This document shows, piece after piece, positions 1 to 10,529 of a stretch of DNA of 64,000 bases. The DNA lies in assembly GCA_015178975.1 (NCBI GenBank), contig WHVD01000135.1, forward strand, positions 124,001-188,000, read 5' to 3'. The notes below the pieces were generated by a model that made no database searches, was not told the DNA's origin, and worked only from the letters and a program-made list of their open reading frames with translations. The DNA is from Hysterangium stoloniferum (Eukaryota > Basidiomycota > Agaricomycetes > Hysterangiales > Hysterangiaceae). The first letter of the stretch is position 1. Every line of letters starts with the position of its first letter. Made by a program: the position numbers and the translations under genes.

Positions 1-548
1 AAGGTGGGTTCGGTTTCCTAAAATAAAACTTCCTAAATAATTTTTTTCTATAGAAACAAAAGCAGGCCCCCAAGGCGGGGCCCGAAAATGACCCCAAGTG
101 CAATCGGTGCACGAAACGGGGTCGAACCTGTCATCCCCGGACCAATGGTCGGGGCCGCACTTGTCAAGAGTGCGCTGATCAGAAGCTTGGGTGTGTTTTC
201 CCGGGGGCCGATGGCTCATTCCAGGAGCGACAGGCCGATGCTCTAGAAGAGCAAAACCGCCTCATGCGGACCTACTTCTTGGAGACGAGTCGGTACCGAT
301 ATGAGATGTTGCGACAACAAGGGCTCATAACTGAGCAATTGCGACTCTTGGGCGTCGGGCTGGAGAAACAGACCAGTGTTATTGAGTCTCTCGGTGGTCA
401 ACTTGAGCAGTATTTGGAAGTCTCGAGTTGCGGTGGGCATGAAATTGGGGTTTCGGAGAAGGTCGGTGGTGTGGTATCGGTGGCTGTCGGTGCGGAGGAG
501 GGTTCGGAGGTCGGAGAGGAGGGAGAAGTTGTAGAGGGAGAAACTTAG
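1..548 (+). CDS. Antisense accessory ORF of Ty3 element 1, paired CxxC motif protein (partial, 5' end missing)
   Basis: On the strand opposite gag-pol, downstream of the chromodomain, an open frame runs from 54 to 548. A 50-bp intron fits just before it: donor GTGGGT at 4, branch-like CTAAAT, acceptor CTATAG at 53; the window opens on the last bases of an earlier exon. The product has two matched cysteine triplets, C-x2-C-x5-C followed by C-x2-C-x5-C, then a Gln/Glu/Leu-rich stretch likely to be helical and a Glu/Val-rich acidic tail. The spacing recalls Zn-binding domains of fungal regulators, but I do not assign a function. Element 2 has the same arrangement at 25679-26234. The frame is open here, unlike the decayed pol on the other strand. 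Confidence 0.6.
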
Positions 549-689
549 ATAGTGAAATATATCGGTTTTTCTTTTAAACAAACAAATCATAGCGTGAAAA
601 CATAAGGCATAGTCGGAAAAAGGTCGGGTACCGCGTGATAGACTTATAAGGAATTGAGAGGACCGGGTTTGTTCGGATAAGCTTGGTGA

Positions 690-3600
690 AACCCTAAAAC
701 GATTTCCGAGGCATTACCGAGCTCTGTAGCTAGGATCCATGAAGTTTCTTCATCTGTACCTTCATAGCCAGCCCATTTGACCAAATAAAGTAATTTGCAT
801 GAGCGTCAGCGATTGTCAATTTTTGAGTCTAGGATTTCTGATATCTCGAATTCGGGTTCCCCATCAATAATCACGGGTGGAGGTGGTGGTTGTATGCGAT
901 CCGGTATATTGTTAGGAACACAAGGTTCTAACATAGATACATGAAATACCGGGTGCACTGCACGCATGTTGTCGGGGAGCCAAAGCGTCCATGAAAGCAT
1001 GCTGGCTTGTGCTATAACTTCAAAAGGACCTAAATATTTTTCAGAGAGCTTCTTAGAAGGTCTAGTAGTTCAGAAAAACTCGGCTTTAACGAATACTCGG
1101 TCTCCGATCTTGAAATCAGGAGGTGGAAGTCGGTTTTTATCCGCAGACCGTTGGTATCGTTCTTGAGCCATTGCGATAGTTTTACGAAGTTCTTGATGTA
1201 GCTCGTCGAGGTTTGTAACAAAGTCTTGAGCACGGGCGGATGCGAGATCGCATTCCGGGTGGATTGCGATGTTGGGGTTGTAGCCTTTATTTGCGAAGAA
1301 AGGCGAAATGCCAGTAGTGGCATTCGGTGCGTTGTTGTATGCGAATTCGGCCAGCGGTAGTAGTGATTTCCAATTGTCTTGTTGATAGTTGCAATAGACA
1401 CGGATGTATTGCTCCAAGGTTTGATTCATGCGTTCGGTTTGTCCATCGCCTTCTGGGTGATAGCCCGAAGTGAAATGTAACTTCATGTCTAGTGCTTTTC
1501 TGAGTGACCTAAAGAAGTGAGAGACAAACTCGGATCCGCGATCGGATGTGACATGCGACGGAACGCCATGCTTGGAAAATACATGGGTAACAAATAATTC
1601 AGCTAACTGTACAGATGTTATTGTGTCATATGTTGGAATGAAAATACTTTGCTTTGAGAGCCGATCCACAACAACTAGGATTGCTGTGTGACCTTCGGAT
1701 GCCGGTAGGTGCTCGATAAAATCCATAGAAATCGAGTTCCAAGGTTTTTCCGGTATCGGTAATTGTTTGAGTAGGCCATATGGTTTGTGTCGCTGTTATT
1801 TAGAGCGTAAACACGTAGTACAAGATTTACAATAGTGCTTAACAAAATCCCGGATGCCGGGCCATGTATATTCTCTTCTAATGAGTGAGAGGGTCTTATT
1901 GAGGCCGAAATGTCCTGAGATTGGGTGGTCGTGCTTATGTTGTAGGATTCGCAGCCGAAGGGTGTCGGAATCCGGTACATAAATGCGATTGTCAAGTCGA
2001 ATGAAACCTTGTGAGTCTAATGACCATCGGGGTTGATCGGGGTCGGACGGGTTATTGAGGTGTGCTTTGGTGACTGGGTCTAATGGAATTGCCGATAGTA
2101 TATCTTGATGTAACTTTTCGGTATCCATAAGGATAACACTTCGCAAGACTGGATGAATGAGGTAAGTGGCTCGGATAGATGCGGACAGTTGTTCCGATGA
2201 AAACATAGGTTTGAAATTATGCAGATTAACTGTGGCATAGTCACTACTCCCCTCTTTAGGATAGACGTCCCATCGTCTAGTCATAGCATCGGGTTTTCCA
2301 CCAAGGCGGCCGGGACGGAAGCGAATTACCATGTTGAAAGCGGAGAGGTATTCGGACCATCGAGCTTGTCGACGGGTGAGAAGTTTTGTGGTTGAAAAGT
2401 AAACTAAATTTTTGTGGTCTGTAATAACATCTACCGGGTGGGTCGAACCTTCCAAATAATGTCGCCATGTCTTGAAAGCTTCAAATATTGCGAGTAGTTC
2501 CTTATCGTGAACGTCATAGTTGAGTTCGGGCGCCAAAAATGTGCGAGACAGAAAAGCTACTGGGTGTACTTCACCATCAGTGTCCAGAATGGACAATATC
2601 GCGGCAAGCGCATAGTCCAAAGCATCAGTTTCCACGATGAGTTGAATGTCGGGTTTCCAGTGCGACAAAATAGGGGCGGATGTAAACGCACTTTTCAATT
2701 CCTGGAATGCCGATCGGCATTCGTCGGAGAAATTCCACGGGGTGTCTTTGCGAGTAAGACGAGTGAGCGGAACGGTAATTTTTGAGTAATTGTGAATGAA
2801 ACGGCGATAAAAATTGGCGAAGCCTAAAAAGGACTGAATATCTTTAACCTTTCGGGGTTCCGGCCAATCTTGAATGACTTGAATTTTAGCGTCGTCCATG
2901 CGGAGACCATCGGGTCCCATCATGAAGCCTAAGTATTCAACCGTGTCGACATCAAAAGAACATTTTTTACCATTCGCAAAAAGACCATGTTTTCAGAGTC
3001 TTCGGAGGACTTCACGGATGTGTTCATCATGAAGTGTAGGGTCTTCGGAAAAGATGAGGATGTCATCTAGGTACACAATGACAAAGACGTCAAGGAGGTC
3101 GGAAAAGACGTCGTTGATAAAACGTTGAAAGACCGACGGAGCGTTGGTGAGGCCGAAAGGCATTACTAACCATTCAAAGGAGCCATAGCGAGTGCGAAAA
3201 GCCATTTTCCATTCGTCGCCTTTGGCGATCTGAACCAAATGATAGGCGTGTTTGAGATCTATCTTTGTATAAATTTGGGCCTTCCGAGGGGCATCGAGTA
3301 AATCGGAGATTAATGGTAATGGGTACTTGTCTTTTCGAGTAATCGCGTTTAGTCCTCGAAAGTCAATGCAAAGTCGAAGGGAACCGTCTTTTTTCCGAAC
3401 AAATAGGACAGGGGCTCCATAAGGAGACTTTGAGGGTCGGATAAAACCTATAGCCAAATGTTCGTCCAAGAAATCTCGGATAGCCGATAATTCGGACTGC
3501 GAGAGAGGATAAACTGGGCCTAGGGGCGGATGTGAACCATCTTCAATATCAATTTTCAAATCGTAAGGCCTGTGAGGGGCGAGTCGATCAGCTTTTTGTT

Positions 3601-4330
3601 TACTGAAGACATCTGCAAATTCATGGTATTTTTTAGGAACACCTTCTAAATCTGCGATCGGTTCGGTCACCGGGGATGCAAAGCGACCGGTGACTTCGTC
3701 AACTTTAAGATTGACTGTAAATGCTCGGGAGCCGTCCAACTTGATGGCTCTCATAAAAGCTGCGGCGTTTATTAGAGAGACGGGCGGCGGAGAGCTCGGA
3801 TTTGCCACGGGGGCCGGAGGTGCTGTAGAGGCCATATTTGCCGAAACAGGGGGAAGCGGACCAGTCGTATCGGGTGCCGATGGGGTTCAGAAATGGATAC
3901 TGCCCAATACCCAATCAATCAACGGATTATAGCGGGTGAGCCAGTTATGTCCTAGAACCACGGAGCAACTCGAGTCCAACTGTGTTACAAAAAACGTAAC
4001 TGTCTGAAAGGTTCCACATGGGAACCGAAGTCGGAGTTTGCAGGCTTGCGAGATTACGGAGTTTGAGGTACCATCAAAAAGTCGGAGCGGAATCGGATCT
4101 ATTGCATAGGTTTTCAACTGTTTTTTTCGGGAAAAACTTGTATCTATAAAACAATGGGTTGAACCTGAATCTATGAGAGCTCAAAAAGTGAAACTCCCGA
4201 GAGGTTCCGAAGTAAGATTTATGAACAAAGAATTAGGATCATACAAGGCGGATGCGTTAAGATGACAATTTTCCGGTGTGCGAGGAGATTCAACGCAACT
4301 CTCCAACTGCACGGAATCCAGAGAGTTGCT
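690..4330 (-). pseudogene. pol of Ty3 element 1: protease, RT, RNase H, integrase, chromodomain, with in-frame stops
   Basis: The aspartic protease shows an [11 protein letters not shown]-type active site near 4170 and a VVLGHNWL block near 3950. The reverse transcriptase (2993-3835) has the VYLDD catalytic motif and the [11 protein letters not shown] block. RNase H and the zinc-binding integrase head with HH-CC spacing follow in 1796-2923, and the integrase core (HVTSDRGSEF, then a GHHPEGDGQTER-like block) lies in 1070-1726. The C-terminus reads KLLYLVKWAGYEGTDEETSW, a chromodomain. Stops break the frame at about 4180, 3886, 2992, 1797, 1070 and 825, several at positions where arginine is expected. 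The protein would otherwise integrate element cDNA and target chromatin. Confidence 0.92.
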
Positions 4331-5628
4331 TAATCTTTTTTCGACTCGGCAGCCGGCTTGGCCGGTTGTGAGGTCGTGGCCGTATTGGCCGATCGGGCTT
4401 TTGTGGCTTTTGGGCATGCAGCGACTCGGTGTCCGGGATCTGCACACAACAAACAAAGGTTGTTGTCCATTCGGCGTTGCTTTTCCTGTGGTAGGAGCTT
4501 GCCATCGGAGCCGAGTTTGCCAGTTAAGTCGGGTTTGTCTTTGTCTTGAGACTTATTCGACTGTTTGCCCTTGCCTTTTTTGTCGTTAGACCCTTTGTTT
4601 TCAGACTTCTTATCGGAAGTCGAGTTGCCAGTGTTATTGGTGTTTTGGTTACCAGACTTGTTGGCATTCTTGTTGTCCGATGATTTTTTGTCCGACGGGT
4701 TTTCGCGACTGATTTCCGAACGTCGTTCCCAGTATCGAGCGTCTGCGTTTTGGGCTTTCAGGCGCATGAGAGGGAGGGTTTTCGGCTTGCCGGTCTCTCC
4801 TTTGGAAACTTCATCTTTGAGGCGAGACGGAAGGCCAGAGTAAAACTGGTAACGGAGGGCCGAATCGCCCCAGTCGCAACGCGCGGCGAGGTTGTTGAAC
4901 TGGACAATATAATCGGTGATGCGCTGAGTGTCTTTCATTTTGAGATTAGAAAGCGCGGTTTCAGCATCGCCGGTTTGGTCATAGGGACCGAAGTTGGTTT
5001 CGAGTTCCTCGACAAAGGCATCCCAATCGTGGAGCCAATCGGGGTCTTCGGAGGTGAGGCCAGAAAATGCGGGTTCAAACCAGGCTGCTGCGGAATCCTT
5101 AAGGTATGAGAGTGCGAAGTTTACCTTTCGGTCATCCGTTGCGAATGCAGCCGGGCGGTCCCGAAAGTTGAATCGACATTGCATAAGGAATGTCAGCAAT
5201 TTCTTCGGGTTTGAGCCAGTAAATGGCTCGGGTTTGTTGACTCGGGTTTGCCCAGGTTCCTTTTCCTTGATATTGCTTTTAAGGAATTCATTAAGGGATC
5301 CTAGAGTACCTGAAAACAATTCCCATGTTTCTTCAGGGTCGAGAGCCGGTTTCTTCTTTGCAGACTTCTTGGAGCCACTAGCCTGAGGTTGGTCGCCATC
5401 CTCGGGTTCGTGTTCCGAAACTGGTTGATTGTTAATCTCCTCAGTTGCTTCGGGATCGGTTGCTTCAGTTACTTCTTCAGCATCGCCAGTAATCTCCACA
5501 AAGCAAGATTCTTCGGAGGTTTCTGGTAGCGGAGTTCTCTGAGTAGCTCGGGCTGTATACAGAAAAGGAGACTTGAGAGTGGAAGATTCTGCTTCGCCGC
5601 TAGGCTTGGCATTTTTCCTCGGAGGCAT
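4330..5628 (-). CDS. Gag polyprotein of Ty3 element 1 with CCHC zinc knuckle
   Basis: This is an open 432-codon frame starting MPPRKNAKP. It has an acidic N-terminus, a Retrotrans_gag-type central domain (residues about 105-270, with AAAWFEPA and the RITDYIVQFNNLAARCDWG region), a Lys/Asn/Ser-rich low-complexity linker, and one zinc knuckle near residue 395 (CLLCADPGHRVAACP, C-x2-C-x4-H-x4-C). Gag packages the element RNA in cytoplasmic particles. The start lies 38 bases from the LTR edge, as expected for the first gene of the element. It is the only complete open frame left in the element; the overlapping protease/pol frame is broken. Confidence 0.9.
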   Translation of the reverse strand: MPPRKNAKPSGEAESSTLKSPFLYTARATQRTPLPETSEESCFVEITGDAEEVTEATDPEATEEINNQPVSEHEPEDGDQPQASGSKKSAKKKPALDPEETWELFSGTLGSLNEFLKSNIKEKEPGQTRVNKPEPFTGSNPKKLLTFLMQCRFNFRDRPAAFATDDRKVNFALSYLKDSAAAWFEPAFSGLTSEDPDWLHDWDAFVEELETNFGPYDQTGDAETALSNLKMKDTQRITDYIVQFNNLAARCDWGDSALRYQFYSGLPSRLKDEVSKGETGKPKTLPLMRLKAQNADARYWERRSEISRENPSDKKSSDNKNANKSGNQNTNNTGNSTSDKKSENKGSNDKKGKGKQSNKSQDKDKPDLTGKLGSDGKLLPQEKQRRMDNNLCLLCADPGHRVAACPKATKARSANTATTSQPAKPAAESKKD

Positions 5629-5666
5629 GTTTAGACGGAAAATGCGAGTGTGAAATCAGAATATAC

Positions 5667-6385
5667 TGTTAAGAACTAGAAACTGACTAATGTCGGTGGC
5701 CGATGGGGACCGATCGGGAGGACTTGGCTTCAGCTTATGTGCTGCGCCCTCGCAAATATCTGTAGGTTGTCCTTAAATTTCGGACAGGCGAAGACTAAAT
5801 CCTAAGAAGGACCTTTCAGTGAGATACCGATCGGAACCGAAGGACAGGTCAAGTGTCGGGCCAAGGGATCGGCCCGAGAATGGGCGAGCGCACGCGAAGG
5901 TGGAAGGGGGTTCTTCTAGTATGAGACTGCTACAGATGTATGAGGGTATTCTGAGTCGATATTCTGATTGCCTGGTAACTACAATTACAGCGGGTTCATA
6001 TACAAGTAACAGGCGTCTGGAAAATAGTAATGGGGAGAAGGGCGGAACACGGTATTAACAATAAGCTTGACTAGGAACGGGAAGTTTATGATTAGTTCGG
6101 AGGCCGATGATAACCGAGAGCGGGATTACGATAAAAGGAAATGGTTCAAGGACTACAAATATAGATAGACATGCGAAACATAAGATTGAACGGATCAACA
6201 TAATAAAGGGGACGTATCAAAGTTTGACCAGACAATACAAGTTATTTTGACGTGGGCGTAAATGGAGTTTGATCTTCGCGAAACATTCGTCAGCTTCGGG
6301 GCCAATGGTTTCCAAGAGGATGACTTGAAACGTTGACAAGTGGCGATAACCTCGGGGCCGATAGGGTTGCAACACGATCGTAACA
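5667..6385 (-). repeat. LTR of Ty3 element 1 (719 bp, TG...CA)
   Basis: On the plus strand it begins TGTTAAGAAC and ends GATCGTAACA, the same termini as the other Ty3 LTRs in this window. It carries the conserved block GGACTTGGCTTCAGCTTATG at about 5718, which is shared with the LTRs at 9498, 34999 and, inverted, near 29920. As pol runs on the minus strand this is the 5' LTR. The first bases of the neighbouring element resume immediately after the terminal ACA. Confidence 0.85.
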
Positions 6386-8330
6386 AATACACACTGATAG
6401 TCCACCAAAGTTGGTCTACAGCCTGTCGCCGATATATGAAGTTTGGAGAAAAGAAACCTGGGGAGATTGTGCACTATGTAGCCGATGCCATGATGGAACC
6501 ATGGCTCATGGCCTGGTATCAAGGAGATCAGACTTGGATCGATGCCCTTACCCTAGAGAAATATCTGGAAGAGCTTGCAAGCATTACCCTCGAGAAAAAA
6601 TGGGCCCACATTATCAGGGAGAAAATCCTAACCACGTCACAAGGCAGCCGAAGATTCATTGATTGGAAGATGGAAATTGAAAATCTCAATGCAATCTTTA
6701 CTACTTCAGCAAAATCCTTCACATTATCCATGGTTGCCCTGAAGATACAGCTAGAGGCCAATCTTGACAAGGCACTCAAACGTAACCTTCTCGTTGAGCC
6801 TGTACTTTCAACAGAGCTTTCCGCATGGAGTAATGAAGTGAAAGAACGTGATGAGCGTGTTCGTGAACAACAAGAGTTAGTCCAAGAACAAATCTCAGCT
6901 AACAATGCTGCTCGTGCCCTCCGCCGCAATGAGAGGAAGGATTTAGCTTCCAGGCTATCTGATCCTCCTTCAGGTTCCTCTGCAAAAACAACTGGAACCA
7001 AACTTCCTAGGTTAACTGAAGAAGAACGGAAGCTCCTCCACGATCATGAAGGATGCACACGCTGCCGTGTCTTCTATCCTGGTCACCGCTCCGATTCATG
7101 CCCTATGAAAGCTAACAATTCATGGCCAGATGCTGCTACCTACAAAACACTCACCATATCAATGGCTCGTGCTGCTGCACCTCATGTCACAGCTGGCCTT
7201 GCCATGGCCAACATCGAAGAATGCTTAGATGAGGACACTGACACGTATGTCACTTCTCCTGACACACCAACACTCCCCTTTACTGTACCACACCTCTATG
7301 CACCAATAGAGTTAACCGGTCCACTCATCTCTGAATTCCCCATCTGTGTAAAAGCCCTCATTGACATAGGATGTCCCTCTACAGTGATTAGCGATGCCCT
7401 TGCTTCACGATTAGGATTACATCGATTTCCTCTACCCAAGGAGGAAGATAATCTATCATCACTATCAGATATGCCATTGAGTTGCAGAGAGTTCGTAAGG
7501 TTAAAGGTTACTTCAGGGAATGGGGCATGGCAATCAGGAGTTTTTAAGGCTAAAATACATGTTGGATTACCAGTGCCACTCATACTAGGAATGTCATTTC
7601 TTTCTCCACATCACATAGTAATCGACACCAATAAGCGGACTGCATGCGACACATGGGACAACTATGACATTGCCAACCCTGTGCCTCCAAAACCAAGAAT
7701 GCTACCAGTCCACCCCACCAAGCCACCGACTCCCCCACAGGTCTCACAGACCAACACGAAATCAGAACCACCACTTGCAGGATATTTGATGCCAGCTCCT
7801 ATTATGGCTGCTGTACGTGAATGCATCGAGACCCTGGCATTACAGGAGATGTTAGCAAAAAAGGATGCAGAATTGAAGAAAATCTTCACGGATCGATTCC
7901 CACTCAGACTGCCAGATGTGACTACTCTACCCACCCACATCTACCACCGCATCCGACTCAAGGACCCATCCAAGGTTACAACAGGACGGGGATATTCTGC
8001 TCCCAAAAAGTTCCATGATTCATGGAAGATCCTCCTCGAAGAACACTTGGCTGCTGGGTGAATACAGCCATCATCCTCAGAATATGCATCACCAGCCTTC
8101 TGTGTACCAAAGTACCGCAATGGTGTGCCGGTCTTTGACATCCCCCCACGATGGGTAAATGACTATTGAGAGCTTAACAAGAACACTGTGCGGGATAAGT
8201 ACCCACTCCCTCGAGTGGATGATATACTGTCCGATTGTGGCCAGGGTATGATATTCGGGAAACTAGATATGACAAATTCATTCTTTCAGACCAGAGTGCA
8301 CCCTGACGACATTCACCTCACTGCAGTCCA
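6386..8330 (+). pseudogene. Second retroelement: gag-protease-RT polyprotein, 5' and 3' truncated
   Basis: From the element 1 LTR to 8061 the frame is open, but the ATG at 6340 lies inside that LTR and is fortuitous. Recognisable parts are a gag body with a charged coiled region (about 6800-6960), a Cys/His cluster CTRCRVFYPGHRSDSCPM, an aspartic protease-like core with ALIDIGCPSTVIS and ILGMSFLS, and the start of a reverse transcriptase (DKYPLPRVDDIL, KLDMTNSFFQ). Two stops, at 8059 and 8167, stand where arginine is expected (CGA to TGA). The RT ends abruptly at about 8330 where a minisatellite begins. The missing 5' end should lie left of position 1, beyond element 1. Confidence 0.85.
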
Positions 8331-8913
8331 CGCCTCTGTGACCATCACGCGCCTCTGTGACCGTCACACGCCGCTGTGACCGTCACACGCCGCTGTGACC
8401 GTCACACGCCTCTGTGACCGTCACACGCCTCTGTGACCGTCACACGCCTCTGTGACCGTCACACGCCTCTGTGACCGTCACACGCCTCTGTGACCGTCAC
8501 ACGCCTCTGTGACCGTCACACGCCTCTGTGACCGTCACACGCCTCTGTGACCGTCACACGCCTCTGTGACCATCATGCGCCTCTGTGACCGTTGCACGCC
8601 TCTGTGACCGTCACACGCCTCTGTGACCGTCACACGCCTCTGTGACCATCGCGCGCCTCTGTGACCATCGCGTGCCTTTGTGACCATCGCGTGCCTCTGT
8701 GACCATCACGCGCCTCTGTGACCATCACGCGCCTCTGTGACCATCATGCGCCTCTGTGACCGTTGTGCGCCTCTGTGACCGTTGCGTGCCTCTGTGACCG
8801 TTGCGCGCCTCTGTGACCATTGCGTGCCTCTGTGACCGTTGCACACCTCTGTGACCATTGCGCGTCTTTGTGACCATTGCGTGCCTCTGTGACCGTCACG
8901 CGCCCTTGTGACA
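8331..8913. repeat. 19-bp minisatellite, about 31 copies, with palindromic core
   Basis: The unit CGCCTCTGTGACCGTCACA is repeated head to tail. Each unit contains the odd palindrome TGTGAC-C-GTCACA. The left two thirds are almost uniform, while the right end drifts by C/T and G/A changes (for example CCATTGCGT). The array directly follows the truncated RT of the second retroelement. Because 19 is not a multiple of 3, any open frame across it yields a 19-residue peptide repeat, which I regard as an artefact. Confidence 0.95.
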
Positions 8914-9369
8914 ACTGTCACTTGTTGTGACGAGTTTCCCGCATGCCGTGTAATAAAAGGCCGGTTTGATATTATATTTATTATATTTATTTTTAGTTAG
9001 TTATAAATATAATATTTTATTATAATAATATAAAAATATATATATTGCCTTGATTATGCGCGATTATTTCACATTGCATTTTGTCAGCGTCGGAGTTTGA
9101 AATGTCATGTGAATGTCACATGATTACTCGCGCATTGTAAATAAGCGCTGAGTTGCCGACATATTAATCAAAAAAGAATAAACGTTAGAAATTCAATATC
9201 TTGCTCAATTTATAGGATAAAAATACACAATAAATTGTATAAATTCAAGATAAATCAAGCAAATATTGTACAATTTTATTGTCGCAATATAATTACATTT
9301 AATCTCTCTTTTTCGCAGTTTGTTGGGGGAGATTAGTTTAAAAAATGGAAAAAAGCTAAAAATACATAA
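8914..9369. other. AT-rich gene-free spacer
   Basis: No coding frame is visible. The stretch 8960-9060 is almost pure A/T. A short perfect inverted repeat, CATGTGA-ATG-TCACATG, lies at about 9105-9121. A CT-rich patch near 9302-9316 ends in TTTTTCGCAG and could be a splice-acceptor relic of the Copia-like gag fragment on the other strand or chance. Confidence 0.5.
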
Positions 9370-10283
9370 CAGTTAGCAAGACATGTTCCATAAGTATTTT
9401 TTAGTTTATTCCAAGTGTCAACAGGATTATCATTGGTCATAATAGCTACCCTTGGTTCATCTTCTACAAGCAACATTATTTTGCTATATGCCCTCTTTGT
9501 TAAGTGCCGTGTCGGGAACTTATTCCAGAACTATTGGAAAGTCACCGGGAAGTCGGGAACTATCGGATAGGGTCAGGACGTCGGCTTCAGCTTATATGCT
9601 GCACCTCTACGCAAACGCTCAAAGTCCTTAATTTCAGAGGTGAGACTTACAATGGAAGATACGGATATTCAGAGTTCCGAAGAGTTCCGAATATCGAGCG
9701 TACAGAAGGATGGGAGAAGGAATAAGAAACTAAGTCGATATCAGATCTAAGGTAAAGTACAAATTCGCGGAAACTAATATAAGTCTACTCGTTATTGTAC
9801 TACAAACTAAGACCATAATAAGACGGAAATGGAAATGTTCTTAAAACGGAAATACAATAAGACATATTAGGGAGACAATATTCCGAAATGGGAATACAAC
9901 AAACAAATGAGTGAATACTTGTCAACAGACAAATTACCAAATGTGGAACAAGGGAAGAACGTGGATGATACGGTAACTATGATGTTCCGTAGTCGGAGAT
10001 CGGAAGTCGGATATTGAAACATCCGGGAACGGGTCGTAACACTCTTCTTTCAAAGCACCCAGGTGTCTTTGATTTCCAATTCATCTTTCATTGGGGTGTC
10101 CAATTTAGTGCGTATGGGATCTGCCAATTCTCCAGTTACAACTTTCCACTGGTTCAAAGATTTGAGTACAGTCTTCATACTTGTGCTCCATGTAAAATAG
10201 TTGTCTTTGCATAGCTTTGGAAAGACTTGGTATGCACTTCTGGTACTCGATTCATAGTCCTTGATCTTCTCCAAGGTAGTCAT
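9370..10283 (-). pseudogene. Copia-type gag (UBN2-like) fragment split by a solo LTR
   Basis: On the minus strand the frame starts MTTLEKIKDY at 10283 and runs through KLCKDNYFTWSTSMK, typical of the N-terminus of Ty1/Copia gag proteins (a W-x-Y/F substrate-like region). It is interrupted after DTWVL by the solo LTR at 9498-10041. After removing the LTR and one copy of CTCTT it continues into DTWNKLKNTYGTC. Only the first ~120 residues of gag remain and no protease, integrase or RT of this element is next to it. Confidence 0.7.
9498..10041 (-). mobile_element. Solo Ty3-type LTR, 544 bp, with 5-bp target duplication CTCTT
   Basis: Starts TGTTAAGTGCC and ends GGTCGTAACA. The five bases before (9493-9497) and after (10042-10046) are both CTCTT, a perfect target-site duplication. 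It interrupts the Copia-like gag fragment. The near-identical copy at 30828-31371 has exactly the same length. The sense orientation is inferred as minus by comparison with elements 1 and 2. Confidence 0.95.
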
Positions 10284-10529
10284 GATAATAATGCTGAGTG
10301 ATTCAAAGTTCTTTTACTGATAAGAGGGCCGGGGCCCATAACCTAAAGATTTAACAAGTGGGGATGGTTGTTCATTATTATTCTTTACACTAATTCTCAT
10401 ATATATATTTCATACAGGTGGATAGAGTTTATCCACTAAGTGGATCGATACATCATAAACCACATCATAAGCCGCATCACATATCATATCATATGCGTGG
10501 CTCCACTTGTTCCAGTGCCTATACCTTCA
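10284..10529. other. Gene-free spacer
   Basis: No supported gene. It contains a short run of imperfect CAT-rich repeats (about 10447-10495, CATCATAAACCACATCATAA-like) and AT-rich sequence. Confidence 0.4.

Larger units (their letters stand above)
1..6385 (-). mobile_element. Degenerate Ty3/Gypsy chromodomain retrotransposon (element 1), left end outside window
   Basis: Reading right to left the element has an LTR (5667-6385), gag (4330-5628), then protease, reverse transcriptase, RNase H, integrase and a C-terminal chromodomain (about 690-1000). This is the order of chromoviruses. Several in-frame stops interrupt pol, many explained by CGA to TGA, so it cannot make its enzymes. It lies inside a second retroelement: the open gag frame of that element begins right after the LTR end at 6385. 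The left LTR and target duplication are outside the window, so the expected 5-bp duplication AATAC (6386-6390) cannot be checked here. Confidence 0.93.

Noticed and set aside
4278-5386. Plus-strand frames opposite gag
   Set aside because: They are shadows of the gag coding sequence with no start context or family features, unlike the paired-CxxC frame at the element end.
6340-6385. Start codon at 6340 of the long plus-strand frame to 8061
   Set aside because: This ATG and the first 15 codons lie inside the LTR of element 1; the real gag continues left of the inserted element.
8331-8913. CRISPR-like array
   Set aside because: Units are 19 bp and contiguous with no unique spacers, and the genome is eukaryotic.
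8706-8921. Minus-strand frame encoding a 19-residue peptide repeat
   Set aside because: It is a by-product of the 19-bp minisatellite; there is no start context or non-repeat protein sequence.
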